Of a DNA stretch of 8,278 nt, positions 1 to 5,145 are shown piece after piece (position 1 is the stretch's first letter; each line of letters starts with the position of its first letter). The stretch lies in assembly GCA_030631385.1 (NCBI GenBank), contig DAOVLG010000056.1, positions 1 to 8,278 of the forward strand, written 5' to 3'. The notes below the pieces were generated by a model that was given only the letters and a program-made list of their open reading frames with translations, did no database searches and was not told the DNA's origin. Both the position numbers and the translations under genes were made by a program. Source of the stretch: Candidatus Coatesiibacteriota bacterium. Its GTDB lineage: Bacteria > RBG-13-66-14.

Positions 1-99
1 GTCAGCTACTCGATCCTTCTGATGAACGCCGCCGTGCCCATCATTGACCGCTATACCGTGCCTAGATTCTTCGGGGAAAGGAAGGCCGAGCGTGCTTAA
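1..99 (+). CDS. rnfD: RnfD, C-terminal end only (partial)
   Basis: The first frame is open from base 1 to a TAA at 97-99 and gives the last 32 residues of a protein. They contain SYSILLMNAAVPIIDRYTVP, which matches the conserved end of RnfD/NqrB-type subunits (a final membrane helix with LLMN, then PxIDRYT before a short basic tail). RnfD is an integral membrane subunit of the Rnf ferredoxin:NAD+ oxidoreductase; it carries a covalently bound FMN and helps form the ion-translocation path. The FMN site and most helices lie upstream of the window. The stop codon overlaps the rnfG start region by 8 bases, so the two genes are probably translationally coupled. Identification rests on a short tail but is strongly supported by the rnfG-E-A genes that follow. 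Confidence 0.85.
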   Translation, partial: VSYSILLMNAAVPIIDRYTVPRFFGERKAERA

Positions 100-742
100 G
101 CTGGGCTTAACCCTCTTCATCGTGACGGCGGTCATGGCCGCGGCGCTGGGCCTGGTCTATTCGGTGACCAGGGACACCATCGCGGCGCAGGAGGAGGCCA
201 AGCTTCTCGACGCCGTGGCCGTGGTCCTCCCCTCGGATGCCGATCCGGACCGGACCGAGACCGTCACCGAAACCGAGAACGGGAAAGAGGTTCCGGATTA
301 CTTCGTCGCCCGCGATTCATCGGGCGGCGTGGTGGGCTACGCATGCGTCTGCTACGGTAGGGGTTTCTGCTCGACGCTGGAGATCATGGTCGGCTTCACC
401 CCGGACGGGGATATCACCGGGACCAGCGTTCTCAAGCAGGGCGAGACCCCGGGTCTCGGTGAGCGGATCAACGAGGTCAAGGTCGAGGGCACCCTCTGGA
501 CCGCCATCGGCGATCTGTTTTCCGGGAAGGAAAAACCCGCGGGTCCGCCGCCGGTCCCCTGGTACCAGCAGCAGTACCTCGGCCTTAACGCCGAGGATCT
601 CGCGCTCGTCACCGGTCCCGCCGATCCCTCGCTGAACCAGGTCCAGGCGATCACCGGGGCCACCATCACCAGTCGCGCCTTCACCGACGGCGTGCGCGAG
701 GGCGTACGCGCATTCCTGGACCGGGACGACATCCCCCGCTGA
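92..742 (+). CDS. rnfG: RnfG, FMN-carrying subunit of the Rnf complex
   Basis: This is a 216-residue protein with one N-terminal membrane helix (about residues 3-25) and a large extracytoplasmic domain. Near the C-terminus is ITGATITS, the flavinylation motif of RnfG/NqrC. The last Thr of TGATIT (Thr193) is the expected site for FMN attached through a phosphoester bond. GETPGLGE, another family signature, lies in the middle. RnfG relays electrons within the membrane-bound Rnf complex, which couples ferredoxin oxidation and NAD+ reduction to Na+ or H+ export. I chose GTG at 92 because GGAAGG (80-85) sits 6 bases upstream and the helix then begins right after the start, as usual. An in-frame TTG at 44 would add 16 residues read from the rnfD tail and is unlikely. 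Length fits the family (about 190-215 residues). Flavinylation would need an ApbE transferase, which is not in the window. Confidence 0.93.
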   Translation: MLKLGLTLFIVTAVMAAALGLVYSVTRDTIAAQEEAKLLDAVAVVLPSDADPDRTETVTETENGKEVPDYFVARDSSGGVVGYACVCYGRGFCSTLEIMVGFTPDGDITGTSVLKQGETPGLGERINEVKVEGTLWTAIGDLFSGKEKPAGPPPVPWYQQQYLGLNAEDLALVTGPADPSLNQVQAITGATITSRAFTDGVREGVRAFLDRDDIPR

Positions 743-831
743 TGGGGGATTTGTCATGACTTAACGGATCACAACTCTTACCTATAACAATTAGAACCCT
801 AATAAAAAAGAGGTATTTCCGACCCATAAAA

Positions 832-864
832 GTAGGGTGGGCGGTCCTAAAGGTCGGCTCCTAC
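832..864. repeat. Degenerate GTAGG...CCTAC palindromic element
   Basis: GTAGG at 832-836 is mirrored by CCTAC at 860-864. Inside lies GGTCC-TAAA-GGTC. An overlapping arm pair, CCGACC (819-824) with GGTCGG (852-857), gives an alternative 6-bp stem. The arms resemble those of the element at 934-989, so the two may be decayed copies of one dispersed palindrome family. Arms are short, so this is tentative. Confidence 0.4.
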
Positions 865-898
865 GTGTTTTCAATGGTGAAACAAAGCATCGTTCGCG

Positions 899-917
899 GG
901 AAATGATTATCAAATTA
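899..917. promoter_or_regulatory. Fur-box-like palindrome
   Basis: TGATTATCA (904-912) is a perfect match to the 9-base core of the classical Fur box (reverse complement TGATAATCA). The flanks fit poorly: about 12-13 of 19 positions agree with the E. coli consensus. The site lies about 110 bases before the candidate rnfE promoter. Iron control of an iron-sulfur- and flavin-rich complex would be sensible, but this is only a motif resemblance. Confidence 0.2.
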
Positions 918-933
918 AGACCTTTCAATTTAC

Positions 934-989
934 CGTAGGTGCGACTCTCTACGGTCGCCCGCGGGCGGGGACAGAGCCCCGCCCCTACG
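934..989. repeat. GC-rich palindromic (REP/MITE-like) element
   Basis: The outer arms CGTAGGTGCG (934-943) and CGCCCCTACG (980-989) are inverted copies matching at 9 of 10 positions. Inside the 3' half is a perfect 8-bp stem, GGGCGGGG (963-970) with CCCCGCCC (977-984), and a 6-base loop. In the 5' half, GCGAC and GTCGC form a second, smaller hairpin. No T-run follows, so it is not a standard intrinsic terminator. It is much more GC-rich than its surroundings and looks like a small dispersed repeat dropped into an AT-rich spacer. It might stabilise the 3' end of the upstream transcript. Confidence 0.65.
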
Positions 990-1024
990 AAGGAACTAAA
1001 GACTCATATCTTCTTATCGGTCCG

Positions 1025-1051
1025 TTTACTGACGGTGATCCCAAGAATAAT
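1025..1051 (+). promoter_or_regulatory. Weak sigma70-type promoter candidate for rnfEA
   Basis: TTTACT (1025-1030) and AATAAT (1046-1051) are separated by 15 bases. This matches 4/6 and 5/6 positions of the -35 and -10 consensus with a short spacer. It has the same 15-base spacing and the same AATAAT box as the better candidate before hdrC. A start near 1058 would leave only a short leader before the Shine-Dalgarno sequence at 1061-1065. Evidence is by eye only. Confidence 0.25.
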
Positions 1052-1053
1052 AC

Positions 1054-1073
1054 CTCCTTAAGGAGTAGAAATC
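1054..1073 (+). promoter_or_regulatory. rnfE ribosome binding site inside a perfect palindrome
   Basis: CTCCTTAAGGAG (1054-1065) is a perfect 12-bp palindrome whose right half is the AGGAG Shine-Dalgarno sequence, 8 bases before the GTG start at 1074. In RNA, CTCC could pair with GGAG across a TTAA loop and partly hide the ribosome binding site. The stem is only 4 bp, so any effect would be weak. The SD placement supports GTG 1074 as the start. Confidence 0.55.
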
Positions 1074-1742
1074 GTGCCGGTCTTCAAGGAGTTCTCCAAG
1101 GGCTTCTTCCGTGAGAATCCGGTCTTCGTGCTGGCGTTGGGACTCTGCCCCTTGCTCGCCGTTTCCTCCCTGGTGGAGAAGGGGATCGGCATGGGGTTGG
1201 CGGCGTGTTTCGTCCTGGTCTGCTCCAACGTGATCATCTCGCTCGTCCGCAGGTTGGTCCCCAAGCGGATCCGCATCCCGATCTTCATCGTGGTCATCGC
1301 CACCTTCGTCGTCATCGTGGAGCTGGTGATGAAGGCCTATCTGCCGCCTTTGTCCGAGGCGCTGGGCATCTTCATCCCCCTGATCGTGGTCAACTGCATC
1401 ATCCTGGGCCGCGCCGAGGCTTACGCGCAGAAGAACAGCGTGGGCCGGGCATTCCTGGACGGCCTGGGGATGGGGCTCGGCTTCACCTACGCCCTCCTTT
1501 TGATCGCCACCATCCGCGAGGTCCTCGGCTTCGGAACCTTCCTGGGCATGAGCGTCTTCGGTCCGGAGTTCAACCCGGCCACGATCATGATCCTCGCCCC
1601 CGGCGCCTTTCTCACCATCGGTTTCCTCATGGGCTACTTCAACTGGCGTCGGCACAGGAAGAAACTCAAGACCATCCCGGAGCCCGACGCGGTCCTGGCC
1701 GAAAGGGACGCCCTGACCGAGACCACGCGGGGGGCGGCATGA
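1074..1742 (+). CDS. rnfE: RnfE, membrane subunit of the Rnf complex
   Basis: This 222-residue, very hydrophobic protein has about six membrane helices and belongs to the RnfE/NqrD family. Visible signatures are GLCPLLAVS with Cys25 and FIPLIVVNCIILGRAEAYA with Cys108. In known Rnf and Nqr structures this Cys pair and the matching pair in RnfA hold one [2Fe-2S] cluster at the intramembrane RnfA/RnfE interface, which passes electrons across the membrane. The hydrophilic C-terminal tail (about residues 190-222) is charged and probably cytoplasmic. The start is GTG, chosen because AGGAG lies 8 bases upstream and the protein then begins with the typical FKxFxxGFxxENPVFV. The stop overlaps the rnfA start in an ATGA, so translation is coupled. 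An unusual 331-bp spacer separates it from rnfG. Confidence 0.95.
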   Translation: MPVFKEFSKGFFRENPVFVLALGLCPLLAVSSLVEKGIGMGLAACFVLVCSNVIISLVRRLVPKRIRIPIFIVVIATFVVIVELVMKAYLPPLSEALGIFIPLIVVNCIILGRAEAYAQKNSVGRAFLDGLGMGLGFTYALLLIATIREVLGFGTFLGMSVFGPEFNPATIMILAPGAFLTIGFLMGYFNWRRHRKKLKTIPEPDAVLAERDALTETTRGAA

Positions 1743-2329
1743 GTTACGGCGTTAAGCTCATCCTCTTATTCATCGGCGCGGTTTTAGTCAACAACTTCGT
1801 CCTGATGCGCTTTCTGGGCCTGTGCCCCTACCTGGGGGTCTCCAAGCAGACCGATTCGGCCTTCGGCATGGGCATGGCGGTCATCTTCGTCATGTTCCTG
1901 GCCTCGGTGGTCACCTGGCTCATCTACCACTTCATCCTCGTCCCCCTCGATCTCGCCTGGATGAGGACCATCTTCTTCATCCTGGTCATCGCCAGCCTGG
2001 TGCAGACGGTGGAGATCATCATGCAGAAGTCCCTGCCCGGCCTTTACCGGGCCCTGGGGATCTTCCTGCCGCTCATCACCACCAACTGCGCCGTGCTTGG
2101 GGTCACCGTGCTCAACATCGACTCGAGCTACGGTTTCCTCCAGTCCGTCGTCCACGCCTTCGGTGCCGGGGTGGGCTTCACCCTGGCGCTGGTGCTGATG
2201 GCCGGGCTGCGAGAGCGGATGGAGGTGGGCAACGTGCCGAAGCCGCTCCGGGGGCTGCCCATCGCCTTCATCACCGCCGGGCTCATGTCCATCGCCTTCC
2301 TCGGCTTCTCGGGGTTGATCCCCGAGTAG
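1739..2329 (+). CDS. rnfA: RnfA, membrane subunit of the Rnf complex
   Basis: This is a 196-residue integral membrane protein with about six helices, paralogous to RnfE with inverted topology. Family signatures are NNFVLMRFLGLCPYLGVSK (Cys29) and FLPLITTNCAVLGV (Cys117). These two cysteines are the expected ligands, with RnfE Cys25 and Cys108, of the intramembrane [2Fe-2S] cluster. The start is the ATG that overlaps the rnfE stop by four bases. The same frame stays open upstream to about 1205, but that part is an out-of-frame reading of rnfE. In many bacteria rnfB follows rnfA; here a 438-bp noncoding region and hdrC follow instead, so rnfA is the last rnf gene of this locus. Confidence 0.95.
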   Translation: MSYGVKLILLFIGAVLVNNFVLMRFLGLCPYLGVSKQTDSAFGMGMAVIFVMFLASVVTWLIYHFILVPLDLAWMRTIFFILVIASLVQTVEIIMQKSLPGLYRALGIFLPLITTNCAVLGVTVLNIDSSYGFLQSVVHAFGAGVGFTLALVLMAGLRERMEVGNVPKPLRGLPIAFITAGLMSIAFLGFSGLIPE

Positions 2330-2472
2330 GGGAGGATCGTTTTCGCCGGGGCTCGCTTGGATTTCAATTGAGATAATAAAACTGTAAACGCTTTATTGAA
2401 CGCCGTTTCTGCAAGTGATATTATTCAGAGTGGAAATATCGGGTAATGCCCTGTATTGATACTCGGTCTGGC

Positions 2473-2499
2473 TTGACATTCACCCGGTTGGGTAATAAT
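2473..2499 (+). promoter_or_regulatory. Candidate sigma70-type promoter for hdrC-hdrB-hdrA-nuoE-nuoF
   Basis: A perfect -35 box TTGACA (2473-2478) is followed after 15 bases by AATAAT (2494-2499), which matches 5/6 positions of the -10 consensus. The spacer is shorter than the ideal 17. Transcription would start near 2506 and leave a leader of about 260 bases before hdrC. It is the best promoter match in the window, placed in an AT-rich intergenic region upstream of a compact five-gene operon. Confidence 0.45.
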
Positions 2500-2533
2500 C
2501 TCTTCGAGCTTTACCGTTCCTATAAAATTCCTC

Positions 2534-2562
2534 GTAACACGGTTATGACTAATACGTGTTAC
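2534..2562 (+). promoter_or_regulatory. Perfect 8-bp inverted repeat (operator or leader hairpin)
   Basis: GTAACACG (2534-2541) is mirrored exactly by CGTGTTAC (2555-2562) across 13 bases. Within the gap, TTA (2543-2545) and TAA (2550-2552) can pair around a TGAC tetraloop, giving an 8+3-bp stem in RNA. It lies about 30-55 bases downstream of the expected transcription start. It could be a roadblock repressor operator or part of a folded leader. No regulator family is recognised from the half-site. Confidence 0.45.
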
Positions 2563-2610
2563 AAAAGTTACTCTTTGATCGGGGTATCGGAGGCGCGGTT
2601 AAGGGCGGGT

Positions 2611-2639
2611 AAGGGGAGGAAGCGGTTCTTGGTCCCCTT
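2611..2639 (+). terminator. Candidate attenuator hairpin in the hdrC leader
   Basis: AAGGGGA (2611-2617) pairs perfectly with TCCCCTT (2633-2639). After a symmetric GG/GG internal loop, AAG (2620-2622) pairs with CTT (2628-2630) around the loop CGGTT. The sequence after the stem is pyrimidine-rich (TCTTC) but not a true T-run. It could be a weak intrinsic terminator or attenuator between the promoter and hdrC, or simply a leader hairpin. Which of these it is cannot be settled by eye. Confidence 0.3.
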
Positions 2640-2721
2640 TCTTCGTGCGGGAATTGAGAAAAGTTTCACGTAATCTGGACGGATCACAGCTCCGATCATA
2701 AGGACTTTCGAGCTTTGGGAT

Positions 2722-2746
2722 AATCGGACCGCCGAGGCGGCTGATT
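2722..2746. promoter_or_regulatory. GC-rich dyad just upstream of the hdrC ribosome binding site
   Basis: The core CCGCCGAGGCGG (2729-2740) has arms CCGCC and GGCGG around GA. The outer arms AATC (2722-2725) and GATT (2743-2746) extend the symmetry. It ends about 10 bases before the hdrC Shine-Dalgarno sequence (2756-2760), so it could be a protein-binding site or a small RNA hairpin affecting ribosome access. Function is unknown. Confidence 0.3.
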
Positions 2747-2767
2747 CTGGATTGTGGAGGGAAGCCG

Positions 2768-3343
2768 ATGCGGGTTATAGAGAGCGTGGAAGAGGGCCGG
2801 AAGTTAACCCAGAGATTCCTGGAAGAGGTAATGCTCATCCCCGACGGGTATAAGGTTATGAGCTGCATCCAGTGCGGAACCTGTTCGGCCTCCTGCCCGT
2901 CGGCCTACGCCATGGATTACACCCCGCGGCAGATCGTCGCCGCCCTGCGGGCCGACATAATCCACGAGGTGCTCGTGAGCAATTCCGTGTGGCTCTGCGC
3001 CTCCTGCTACTCCTGCACGGTGCGATGCCCGGCCGGTATCCCCTGGACCGATATTATGTATCAACTCAAACGGCTGGGCGAGGACGAGGGGATCATCCCG
3101 CGGGTGAAGAAGGGGCATGAGCTGGCCACGGTCTTCAACTCTATCATAGACAAGTACGGCCGCTCCTCGGAGTTTAAGCTCATGTTTAAATTCTACTTGC
3201 GAACGGGCCTGTTCAAGGCCCTGGGCCAGCTCGGTTTCGCCAGCAAACTTATTTTCAAGGGCAGGCTGGGGCTGGTGAGCCATAAGATCAAGGGTATCAG
3301 CGGCCTTCAGAAGATGATGGTCGCTATGGAGGAGGGGAAATAA
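2768..3343 (+). CDS. hdrC: HdrC-like iron-sulfur subunit of a heterodisulfide-reductase-type complex
   Basis: This is a 191-residue soluble protein with two classical [4Fe-4S] motifs. The first is CIQCGTCSASCP (Cys33, 36, 39, 43) and the second is CASCYSCTVRCP (Cys77, 80, 83, 87). Motif spacing, MSCIQCGTCSASCP and the following TPRQIVAALR are typical of HdrC. The mixed hydrophobic and basic C-terminal part (about 130-191) has no metal-binding motif. HdrC passes electrons between HdrA and the catalytic HdrB subunit. GGAGG at 2756-2760 lies 7 bases before ATG 2768, giving a clear start. hdrB begins two bases after the stop, and its Shine-Dalgarno sequence is inside the end of this gene. Similar double-cluster subunits occur in DsrK, GlpC and Qmo-type complexes. 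The pairing with hdrB and hdrA favours HdrC, but the true electron acceptor is unknown. Confidence 0.9.
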   Translation: MRVIESVEEGRKLTQRFLEEVMLIPDGYKVMSCIQCGTCSASCPSAYAMDYTPRQIVAALRADIIHEVLVSNSVWLCASCYSCTVRCPAGIPWTDIMYQLKRLGEDEGIIPRVKKGHELATVFNSIIDKYGRSSEFKLMFKFYLRTGLFKALGQLGFASKLIFKGRLGLVSHKIKGISGLQKMMVAMEEGK

Positions 3344-3345
3344 AG

Positions 3346-4224
3346 ATGGCCGCCTCGAACGGTTCCACTTACACTTACTATCCGGGTTGTACGCAGATAA
3401 AAACCAGCCGAGCGTACGATGTCTCATGTAGGGGTGTGGCCCGGGCGCTGGGTATTGAACTGGAGGAGCTCGAAGACTGGAACTGCTGCGGCGCCTCCAA
3501 CTACATCGCCATAGATGCGCGGAAGGCCTTCGTCCTCTCGGCGCGCAACCTGGCCCTGGCCGAGAGGACCGGCCGGCCCGACATCGTCACCCCGTGCAGC
3601 GGCTGTTACGTGATCCTGGCCAAGGCCAAAAAGTACATCGCAGCGAATCCCGAGCTCCGCGCCGATATCAACCGGGCCCTGGCCACCGATAACCTGACGT
3701 ATTCGCAGAAGGTCAACGTCCGCCATCTGTTGGACGTCCTGGTCAACGATGTCGGTGAACAGAGGGTCCGGGAGGCGGTGACGAGGCCCCTGACCGGTCT
3801 CAAGGTCGCCCCGTACTACGGCTGCCAGATAGGCCGCCCCTACGGCGAATTCGACGATAAGGAGTGGCCCCATACCCTGGATGACGTAGTGGCCTGGACG
3901 GGCGCCGAGCCGGTGAATTTCGCGCTGAAGGCCAAGTGCTGCGGCGGCATCCTGATGACCACCCAGCCCAAGGTGGGCCGCACCCTGGTCGGCAAGCTGT
4001 TGAAGAACGCCAAGGACGCCGGCGCGGACTGCGTCGTCACCTGCTGCTCCCTGTGTTATGTGACCCTGGAGGCCTACCAGAAGAAGGTCAGCCGGCACAT
4101 CGGCCAGGACGTCAATATCCCGGTGCTGTACTTCACCCAACTCGTGGGCTGGGCCCTGGGGCTCACCGAGAAAGACCTCTTATTAAAAGACAGCCTCACC
4201 CCCGTTAGGTCTGTCCTACCCTAG
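3346..4224 (+). CDS. hdrB: HdrB-like catalytic subunit with two CCG domains
   Basis: This 292-residue protein carries two complete cysteine-rich CCG domains, the signature of HdrB. Domain 1 has Cys15, Cys47-Cys48 and Cys84/Cys87 (PGC, NCCG, CSGC). Domain 2 has Cys160, Cys198-Cys199 and Cys234/Cys237 (YGCQIGRP, KCCGG, CSLC). In methanogen HdrB these motifs bind two noncubane [4Fe-4S] clusters that cleave the CoM-S-S-CoB disulfide. All ten cysteines are present, so the protein is probably active in thiol/disulfide or similar two-electron chemistry. A bacterium would normally lack coenzymes M and B, so the substrate is unknown; a disulfide, another reductase or a protein partner are possible. 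The start ATG 3346 follows a GGAGGGG-type ribosome binding site in the end of hdrC. The hdrA start follows 8 bases after the stop. Confidence 0.92.
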   Translation: MAASNGSTYTYYPGCTQIKTSRAYDVSCRGVARALGIELEELEDWNCCGASNYIAIDARKAFVLSARNLALAERTGRPDIVTPCSGCYVILAKAKKYIAANPELRADINRALATDNLTYSQKVNVRHLLDVLVNDVGEQRVREAVTRPLTGLKVAPYYGCQIGRPYGEFDDKEWPHTLDDVVAWTGAEPVNFALKAKCCGGILMTTQPKVGRTLVGKLLKNAKDAGADCVVTCCSLCYVTLEAYQKKVSRHIGQDVNIPVLYFTQLVGWALGLTEKDLLLKDSLTPVRSVLP

Positions 4225-4232
4225 AGGGTACT

Positions 4233-5117
4233 ATGGAGATGAGCGAGAACGGTAAGAAAAAGATCGGCGTATACATCTGTCACTGCGGCACCAATATCTC
4301 TCAGACCGTGGACGTCAAAGCGGTGGCCGAGTATGCCTGGACCCTGCCCGATGTGCACCTGTCCAGGACCTATCAGTACATGTGCTCGGACCCCGGACAG
4401 GCCCTCATACAAAAAGACATCGAGGAGCAGGGGCTGACCCATGTGGTGGTCTCGTCCTGTTCGCCGTTGATGCATGAGCGCACGTTCCGCCGGGCGGTCG
4501 CCGAGGCGGGGGTCAATCCCTACCTCTTCGCCATGGCCAACATCCGGGAACAGGTCTCCTGGGTCCATACCGATAAGGCCAAAGCGACGGAGAAGGCCAA
4601 ACGCCTGATCGCCGCCACGGTCTTCCGGGTCTCCCGTCAGGAGGAGCTCTTCCCGGAGACGGTGGACGTGAACCCGGCAGTGCTGATCATCGGCGCCGGG
4701 ATCGCCGGCATCGAGGCGGCGCTCAAGTGCGCCATAGCCGGCAAGAAGGTTTACCTGGTGGAGAAGGAACCCTCGGTGGGCGGCCACATGGCCTTCTTCG
4801 ACAAGACCTTCCCCACCCTGGACTGCGCCGCCTGCATCCTGACGCCCAAGATGGTAGACGTGGGCATCCACCCAAACATCGAGCTTCTGACCTGGTCCGA
4901 GGTCACCAAGGTGGACGGTTATATCGGCAACTTCACCGTGACGGTGAAAAAGAAGGCCCGCCACGTGGACATTGATCTGTGCAACTCCTGCGGCGACTGC
5001 GTGGAGGCCTGCCCGGCCATCATGTATCCGGATTTCAAGGTCGTGGAGATCAATAACCGGCTGATCAAACAGAAAGACCCCTCCGAGGCGAAGGTCCCGG
5101 TGGCGCCCCGCGGCTAG
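4233..5117 (+). CDS. hdrA: Short HdrA-like protein: N-terminal half only
   Basis: At 294 residues this is less than half of a usual HdrA (about 650). Present are: the N-terminal cluster domain (CHCG with Cys16/Cys18, plus Cys51 and Cys76); the first half of the thioredoxin-reductase-like FAD domain (GAGIAG at 154-159, acidic Glu177, then GGHMAFFDKTFPT and DCAACILTPKM with Cys198/Cys201); and the inserted ferredoxin motif CNSCGDCVEACP (Cys250, 253, 256, 260). It stops about 34 residues later with a polar tail. The rest of the FAD domain and the C-terminal ferredoxin domain are absent, and no continuation is visible in other frames before nuoE. HdrA normally holds the bifurcating FAD; with half the fold missing, stable FAD binding is doubtful and it may act as an electron wire. 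AGAGGG (4223-4228) could serve ATG 4233 (spacing 4) or ATG 4239 (spacing 10). Confidence 0.88.
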   Translation: MEMSENGKKKIGVYICHCGTNISQTVDVKAVAEYAWTLPDVHLSRTYQYMCSDPGQALIQKDIEEQGLTHVVVSSCSPLMHERTFRRAVAEAGVNPYLFAMANIREQVSWVHTDKAKATEKAKRLIAATVFRVSRQEELFPETVDVNPAVLIIGAGIAGIEAALKCAIAGKKVYLVEKEPSVGGHMAFFDKTFPTLDCAACILTPKMVDVGIHPNIELLTWSEVTKVDGYIGNFTVTVKKKARHVDIDLCNSCGDCVEACPAIMYPDFKVVEINNRLIKQKDPSEAKVPVAPRG

Positions 5118-5145
5118 GGCTTACCCGCTTACGAAAGGATGTAGG

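Larger units (their letters stand above)
743..1073. other. 331-bp noncoding break inside the rnf locus
   Basis: No credible gene is seen between rnfG and rnfE, which are normally adjacent or overlapping. The stretch begins with an AT-rich part (about 756-830). It then holds a GTAGG...CCTAC element (832-864), a Fur-box-like palindrome (core 904-912), a stronger GC-rich palindromic element (934-989), and a weak promoter candidate just before rnfE. A 14-base segment at 764-777 is nearly repeated upstream of hdrC. The likeliest reading is insertion of small palindromic repeats plus a secondary promoter, so that rnfEA can be transcribed apart from the genes upstream. Confidence 0.7.
2330..2767. 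other. 438-bp noncoding region: promoter and structured leader of the hdr-nuo operon
   Basis: No convincing gene is seen. A 75-codon frame (2446-2673) has no recognisable domain, lacks a good ribosome binding site, and has the candidate promoter and two inverted repeats inside it. In order, the stretch holds an AT-rich start (2360-2430), a TTGACA promoter candidate (2473-2499), an 8-bp inverted repeat (2534-2562), a longer interrupted hairpin (2611-2639), a segment shared with the rnfG-rnfE spacer (2679-2692), and a GC-rich dyad (2722-2746) just before the hdrC ribosome binding site. No clear intrinsic terminator follows rnfA, so read-through from rnf is possible. Confidence 0.65.

Noticed and set aside
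44..91. TTG 44 as the rnfG start
   Set aside because: It would read through the rnfD tail and add 16 non-conserved residues; GTG 92 has a well-placed GGAAGG and puts the membrane helix at the N-terminus.
963..984. GGGCGGGG/CCCCGCCC hairpin as an intrinsic terminator of rnfG
   Set aside because: The stem is strong but no T-run follows; it is better explained as part of the palindromic repeat.
1205..1738. Upstream extension of the rnfA frame
   Set aside because: This part is an alternative reading of rnfE; RnfA homologues begin at ATG 1739, which overlaps the rnfE stop by ATGA.
2330..2470. Terminator or RNA gene just after rnfA
   Set aside because: No GC stem with a T-run and no tRNA-like or other recognisable RNA pattern was found in this AT-rich stretch.
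2446..2673. 75-codon plus-strand frame between rnfA and hdrC
   Set aside because: No domain, no good ribosome binding site, and it contains the promoter candidate and two inverted repeats. Its composition is like noncoding DNA.
5010..5145. Frameshift explaining the short HdrA
   Set aside because: No frame in this region or the 28-base spacer encodes the expected continuation of HdrA, so a simple frameshift does not account for the early end.
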